A DNA stretch of 64,000 nt. Source: Hallella bergensis DSM 17361 (GTDB lineage: Bacteria; Bacteroidota; Bacteroidia; Bacteroidales; Bacteroidaceae). The notes below the pieces were generated by a model. That model worked only from the letters and a program-made list of their open reading frames with translations. It did no database searches and was not told where the DNA came from. Position 1 is the stretch's first letter. Every line of letters starts with the position of its first letter. The position numbers were made by a program, and so were the translations under genes. The stretch is taken from assembly GCF_000160535.1 (NCBI RefSeq), contig NZ_GG704781.1, forward strand, positions 828,582 through 892,581, given 5' to 3'. Positions 60,234 to 64,000 of this stretch are shown piece after piece.

Positions 60234-61421
60234 ATGAATACTCAGGAAACTCCGGTGCTGCTTCTTACAGGATATCTTGGAAGCGGTAAAACCACATTAT
60301 TAAATAAGATTTTAGCGAATGAGAAAGGTTTGAAATTCGCAGTCATCGTGAACGATATCGGCGAGGTGAACATTGATGCCAGCCTGATAGAAAAAGGTGG
60401 TGTTGTGGGACAGGGAGACGACAGCCTTGTGGCCTTGCAAAACGGATGTATATGCTGTACGCTGAAGATGGATTTGGTGAAACAACTCCACGATATCATC
60501 AACATGAATCGGTTCGACTACATTGTCATCGAGGCCAGTGGCATCTGCGAGCCAGCACCCATTGCCCAAACGATCTGTTCCTACCCTCAAATGATGGCAC
60601 CCGAGATGATGAAGAATGGCATTGCACGATTGGATGCCATCGTCACAGTGGTGGATGCCCTGCGCATGCGCGATGAATTTGGATTAGGCGACGAATTGAA
60701 AAAGGCGAACAAGGACGAGGAGGACTTGGCAAGCTTGGTGATACAACAAATAGAATTTTGCAATATCATATTGCTGAACAAGGCTTCAGAGATAAGCGAG
60801 GATGACCTAAGACACCTGAAAGCCATCATCCGTGAGATTCAACCCAAGGCCAAAATCATGGAGTGCGACTATGGCAACGTGGAACTTGACAAACTGCTCA
60901 ACACCCGGACATTCGACTTCGAGCAGGTAGCCACTTCTGCACGATGGATTGATGCCATCGAGGGACACGACCATGAGCACGGCGAAGAACAAGGTCACCA
61001 CCACGACCACCATCACCATGAATTGGAAAATGAAGAGTCAGGCGAGGCTTTGGAATACGGCATAGAGACATTCGTATATTGCAGGCGCAAGGCGATGAAC
61101 CTCGGACGATTTGACGAATTAGTAGCCCGGAAATGGCCGCGTAGCGTGATCCGGGCGAAAGGCGTATGTTATTTCAGTGACGAGAGAGACACATGCTACC
61201 TGTTTGAACAAGCCGGCCGCCAATTCAACATCACCAATGCCGGCCAATGGTATGCCACGATGGCCAAGGATGAACTTGACAATTTCATGGCGCAAAATCC
61301 AGGTTTACAAAGAGATTGGGACGAAAAATATGGCGACAGAATGCAGAAGATCGTGTTCATAGGCCAAGGCATGAATCGGAAAGACATAGAAACCGCTTTG
61401 GACAACTGTCTGGAAGAATAA
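60234..61421 (+). CDS. COG0523 GTP-binding metallochaperone (CobW/ZNG1 family)
   Basis: A 395-aa G3E-family GTPase that delivers metal to target enzymes. Walker A GYLGSGKTT is at 13-21 and the hallmark CxCC is Cys72, Cys74, Cys75 in NGCICCTL. Also present are VIEASGICEPAPIAQTI near 97-113 and LLNKASEISEDDL near 180. A histidine-rich loop (GHDHEHGEEQGHHHDHHHHE near 243-262) suggests zinc or nickel storage. The C-terminal CobW_C domain begins YGIETFVYCRRKAMNLGRFDELV. The His-rich loop and CICC favour a zinc role (inference). It lies 26 bases before relA on the same strand. Confidence 0.93.
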   Translation: MNTQETPVLLLTGYLGSGKTTLLNKILANEKGLKFAVIVNDIGEVNIDASLIEKGGVVGQGDDSLVALQNGCICCTLKMDLVKQLHDIINMNRFDYIVIEASGICEPAPIAQTICSYPQMMAPEMMKNGIARLDAIVTVVDALRMRDEFGLGDELKKANKDEEDLASLVIQQIEFCNIILLNKASEISEDDLRHLKAIIREIQPKAKIMECDYGNVELDKLLNTRTFDFEQVATSARWIDAIEGHDHEHGEEQGHHHDHHHHELENEESGEALEYGIETFVYCRRKAMNLGRFDELVARKWPRSVIRAKGVCYFSDERDTCYLFEQAGRQFNITNAGQWYATMAKDELDNFMAQNPGLQRDWDEKYGDRMQKIVFIGQGMNRKDIETALDNCLEE

Positions 61422-61447
61422 TCAAACCATCAAACGGATAAGAATAT

Positions 61448-63658
61448 ATGGAAGGGAAGTTGACAATTACACCGGATGAGCTTCGGCAAATAATCACTTT
61501 GCGAACCCATCTCCAAGAAACCATTGGACAGTCTTTGGACGATGACGACGAGGCCTTGCTCCATGATTTCATAAACCAGGGCATCATGAACGGCAGGTTC
61601 AACCGTGATGTTTTTGGGTTAAACCCCGTGCTCTCTTCTCTCCAAACAGCCCAAATCGCCGCAGAAGACATGGGATTGGGCCGCGATGGTATTGTGGCAA
61701 CAATACTCTACGGCAGCCTGCCGGAAGATGAAGAAACCACCAAACTGATAACCGGGAAGTTTGGCAAGAATGTAACACACATCATCCACGGACTTTCGAA
61801 GATACAAAAACTCTACGAAAAAAATCCAGTTATCGAAAGCGAAAACTTTCGCAACCTCTTACTGAGTTTCGCCGAAGACATGCGCGTCATTCTTATCATG
61901 ATTGCCGATCGGGTGAACGTGATGCGCCAAATCAGAGACACCCAAAACACCGAAGCCAAGCATCGGGTGGCTGAAGAAGCCAGCTATCTGTATGCCCCAT
62001 TAGCCCATAAATTAGGACTTTACACGCTGAAGAGCGAATTGGAGGATCTTTCTCTTAAATATTTGGAGCACGATGCTTACTACATGATCAGTGAAAAACT
62101 GAATGCCACCAAACGTTCACGCGACGCATACATTGAACGCTTTATCGCCCCAATAGAAGAAAAATTAAAAGAAGCCGGCCTGAAATTCCACATGAAAGGA
62201 CGCACCAAGTCGATTCACTCCATTTGGCAGAAGATGAAAAAGCAGAAGTGTGGCTTCGAAGGGATATACGATCTCTTTGCCATCCGCATTATCATCGACT
62301 CGCCCAAAGAAAGAGAGAAGCAGCAATGTTGGCAGGCTTACTCCATCGTGACCGATATGTACCAGCCCAACCCCAAGCGACTGCGCGACTGGCTCTCGGT
62401 GCCCAAATCAAACGGCTACGAGAGCTTGCACATCACAGTGCTTGGCCCGGAGAAGAAATGGGTAGAGGTTCAGATTCGCACCGAGCGCATGGACGACATT
62501 GCAGAGCACGGACTGGCTGCACACTGGCGATACAAAGGCGTGAAGAGCGGCGGACAGATGGACGAGTGGCTGGCCAACATCAGGACGGCACTCGAAGCCG
62601 GCGACAACCTGCAGATGATGGATCAGTTCAAAATGTCCTTGGCTCCGGAAGAGGTGTACGTGTTCACACCGAAAGGCGACCTCATCAAATTTCCCGCCGG
62701 GGCAACAGTACTCGACTTTGCCTATCGCATCCACTCCAAAGTTGGCAACACCTGCGTAGGAGGCAAAATCAACGGCAAGGCAGTCCCCATTCGCGAGCAA
62801 CTGCACTCGGGAGACACCGTGGAGGTGCTCACTTCGAACAGCCAAACGCCCAAAAGGGACTGGATAAGCATTGTCAAGACCACCAAAGCCAAGTCAAAGA
62901 TAAGACTTGCGCTGAAAGAAACCACCATCAAGGACGGCCTGTATGCCAAAGAATTGCTGGAACGAAGATTCAGAAACCGGAAGATCGAGATGGAGGAAAC
63001 CTATATGGGGCAACTCGTCAAGAAACTGGGTTTCAAAGAGGTTTCCGACTTCTATAAACAGATCGCGGATGGCAAACTCGACCCCAACGAGGTGATAGAA
63101 GGATATATTGAGGTTCGCAATCATGTGCAAAACACGGGACGAGACCACGAGGCTCGGTCGGCCGATAATTTCGAGTTCGAGAACCCGAACAAGGAAATCG
63201 TGGAGGAAAACGAAGACATCCTCACCATTGACAAAGACCTGAAAGGCATTGACCACCAGCTTGCACCATGCTGCAAACCTATCTACGGCGACCGTATCTT
63301 TGGCTTTGTTACCGTGAACGGCACCGTGAAGATTCACCGCCAGAACTGTCCGAACGCTCCCGAACTGCGTCGCCGGTTTGGCTATCGCATCGTCAAGGCA
63401 CGCTGGAGCGGCAAGAACGCCTCGAAATATGCCATCACCTTGCGTGTCATTGGCAACGACGACATCGGTGTTGTATCCAACATTACCAACATCATTTCAA
63501 AAGATGAGAAGGTGGTGATGCGCTCGATCAACATCGACTCCAACGACGGACTGTTTTCGGGCAACATTGTTGTGCAGCTTGAGGATACCAACAGACTGCA
63601 AGAGATCATCAAGAAACTGCAATCCGTCAAAGGCGTGAAAAACGTGCAACGTATATAA
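61448..63658 (+). CDS. relA: (p)ppGpp synthetase, RelA type with degenerate HD domain
   Basis: Rel/Spo homologue of 736 aa making the alarmone (p)ppGpp from ATP and GTP/GDP. Domains: pseudo-hydrolase (about 25-200), synthetase (about 230-370: KGRTKSIHSIWQKMKKQ, IYDLFAIRIII, SNGYESLHITVLGP, VEVQIRTERMDDIAEHGLAAHWRYK), TGS (about 400-462: VYVFTPKGDLIKFPAGATVLDFAYRIHS), linker with LAPCCKPIYGDRIFGFVT, and ACT (about 655-736). In the N-terminal part the HD motif HDxxED is replaced by LYGSLPED, so hydrolase activity is probably lost. A separate SpoT-like hydrolase is expected elsewhere. Confidence 0.94.
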   Translation: MEGKLTITPDELRQIITLRTHLQETIGQSLDDDDEALLHDFINQGIMNGRFNRDVFGLNPVLSSLQTAQIAAEDMGLGRDGIVATILYGSLPEDEETTKLITGKFGKNVTHIIHGLSKIQKLYEKNPVIESENFRNLLLSFAEDMRVILIMIADRVNVMRQIRDTQNTEAKHRVAEEASYLYAPLAHKLGLYTLKSELEDLSLKYLEHDAYYMISEKLNATKRSRDAYIERFIAPIEEKLKEAGLKFHMKGRTKSIHSIWQKMKKQKCGFEGIYDLFAIRIIIDSPKEREKQQCWQAYSIVTDMYQPNPKRLRDWLSVPKSNGYESLHITVLGPEKKWVEVQIRTERMDDIAEHGLAAHWRYKGVKSGGQMDEWLANIRTALEAGDNLQMMDQFKMSLAPEEVYVFTPKGDLIKFPAGATVLDFAYRIHSKVGNTCVGGKINGKAVPIREQLHSGDTVEVLTSNSQTPKRDWISIVKTTKAKSKIRLALKETTIKDGLYAKELLERRFRNRKIEMEETYMGQLVKKLGFKEVSDFYKQIADGKLDPNEVIEGYIEVRNHVQNTGRDHEARSADNFEFENPNKEIVEENEDILTIDKDLKGIDHQLAPCCKPIYGDRIFGFVTVNGTVKIHRQNCPNAPELRRRFGYRIVKARWSGKNASKYAITLRVIGNDDIGVVSNITNIISKDEKVVMRSINIDSNDGLFSGNIVVQLEDTNRLQEIIKKLQSVKGVKNVQRI

Positions 63659-63675
63659 ACCGCATCATGACTACA

Positions 63676-63711
63676 CGGGCACGGTACAGGCAATGGATGC
63701 CTGTCCGCCCG
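63676..63711 (+). terminator. Hairpin after relA
   Basis: The inner 7-bp stem ACAGGCA/TGCCTGT is enclosed by CGGGC/GCCCG, starting 17 bases after the relA stop. No T run follows, so it may be a Rho-assisted or RNA-stabilising structure. Confidence 0.45.
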
Positions 63712-63829
63712 GCAGTTCAGAAGTTTATAGCGAATAAAAGCAGTGGAAATAGTTAGCTATCAACTTGACACCAACCATTGGAATGCACATGCGGAATGCC
63801 TTCAGGATGTTCAAGAGCAGAAAGAAGCC

Positions 63830-63960
63830 CGTTGGTGTCGGGTAAAACCCTGAAGCACGAATGGCTCGTATTTTTCTTGACAAACACCCGTTCATATTTC
63901 GATAATTTGAAAATAAAAACATCTTACGCCGAAATTCGCGAAAACTTCTTCAATCCGCAC
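63830..63960 (-). repeat. Intergenic repeat, copy E (tail only; continues beyond the window)
   Basis: The last 340 bases hold no supported gene. Read on the minus strand, about 63950-63869 shows GTTTTCGCG, ATTTCGGCG, AAGATGTTTTT, TTTTCAAATT and then GTTTGTCAAGAAAAAT. This is the same AT-rich tail as copies A-D, nearly identical to copy B. The 22-bp unit array would lie to the right of base 64000. A 65-codon open frame on the minus strand (63725-63922) starts inside the tail and has no promoter. Confidence 0.65.
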
Positions 63961-64000
63961 TACTTTGATTATCAACCATTTAGTAAAACCCCTCTTTCGT

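Noticed and set aside
62224-63057. 277-codon open frame on the plus strand
   Set aside because: Out-of-frame shadow inside relA, rich in Arg/His/Gly as is typical of shifted frames.
63725-63922. 65-codon open frame on the minus strand
   Set aside because: It begins within the repeat tail, has no promoter or ribosome-binding site, and its sequence matches no family I know. It could be a gene remnant but is not supported.

Overview
The window is a stretch of Bacteroidota chromosome, most likely Prevotella or a close relative within Bacteroidales (inference from gene content; no marker gene was compared). The signs are: promoters of the TAnnTTTG type (-7 box) in front of many genes, the bamD / Rpb6-like omega / DUF4293 order, a FeoA-FeoB fusion, a pyruvate:flavodoxin oxidoreductase, many Bacteroidota-only families (putative porin, DUF4421, DUF4468, DUF4831, DUF1460), and a secreted protein with a sorting-type C-terminal tail. 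I see no transposase, integrase, phage, plasmid, rRNA or CRISPR array, so this reads as core chromosome.

Layout. 0-7.6 kb: MATE transporter, secreted protein, small ORF, rpe, tRNA-Tyr, putative porin with a small membrane protein, DUF4468 protein. 8-12 kb: uvrB facing away from bamD, omega and DUF4293. 12-21.5 kb: LEA-like lipoprotein, nifJ, ATPase, formyltransferase-only PurH, and a LytM protein at the end of the leftward hpt-adk-obgE-pgeF operon (to 24.7 kb). 24.9-35.4 kb: nnr, DUF4831, fba, outer-membrane barrel, FucP-like transporter, malic enzyme. 36-43.7 kb: feoAB, an oxidoreductase-DUF4421-DUF1460 operon, rpsA. 43.9-48.2 kb: the leftward aromatic operon pheA-aminotransferase-DAHP synthase/chorismate mutase-tyrA. 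48-54 kb: TPR protein, small secreted proteins, AraC regulator, cysK, EamA transporter. 54.4-58.7 kb: AAA ATPase + DUF4435 pair, TraB/GumN protein, Tat-type aldo/keto reductase. 58.8-64 kb: serB, COG0523 GTPase, relA.

The strongest new observation is in front of pheA. A promoter with both boxes is followed by a 24-codon leader ORF with the run YRYFYFYF, then by two mutually exclusive hairpins, the second a terminator with a GAAA tetraloop and a T run. This is the textbook arrangement for ribosome-mediated attenuation responding to Phe and Tyr, and the operon behind it makes Phe and Tyr. Second, four long gene-free stretches (near 8, 18.6, 35.8 and 53.1 kb) share one dispersed repeat: an array of degenerate 22-bp units, each approaching a palindrome, followed by an AT-rich tail; the right edge of the window carries the tail of a fifth copy. 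Third, the ATPase + DUF4435 (TOPRIM-like) pair has the same composition as the PARIS anti-phage system, though the ATPase is much smaller.
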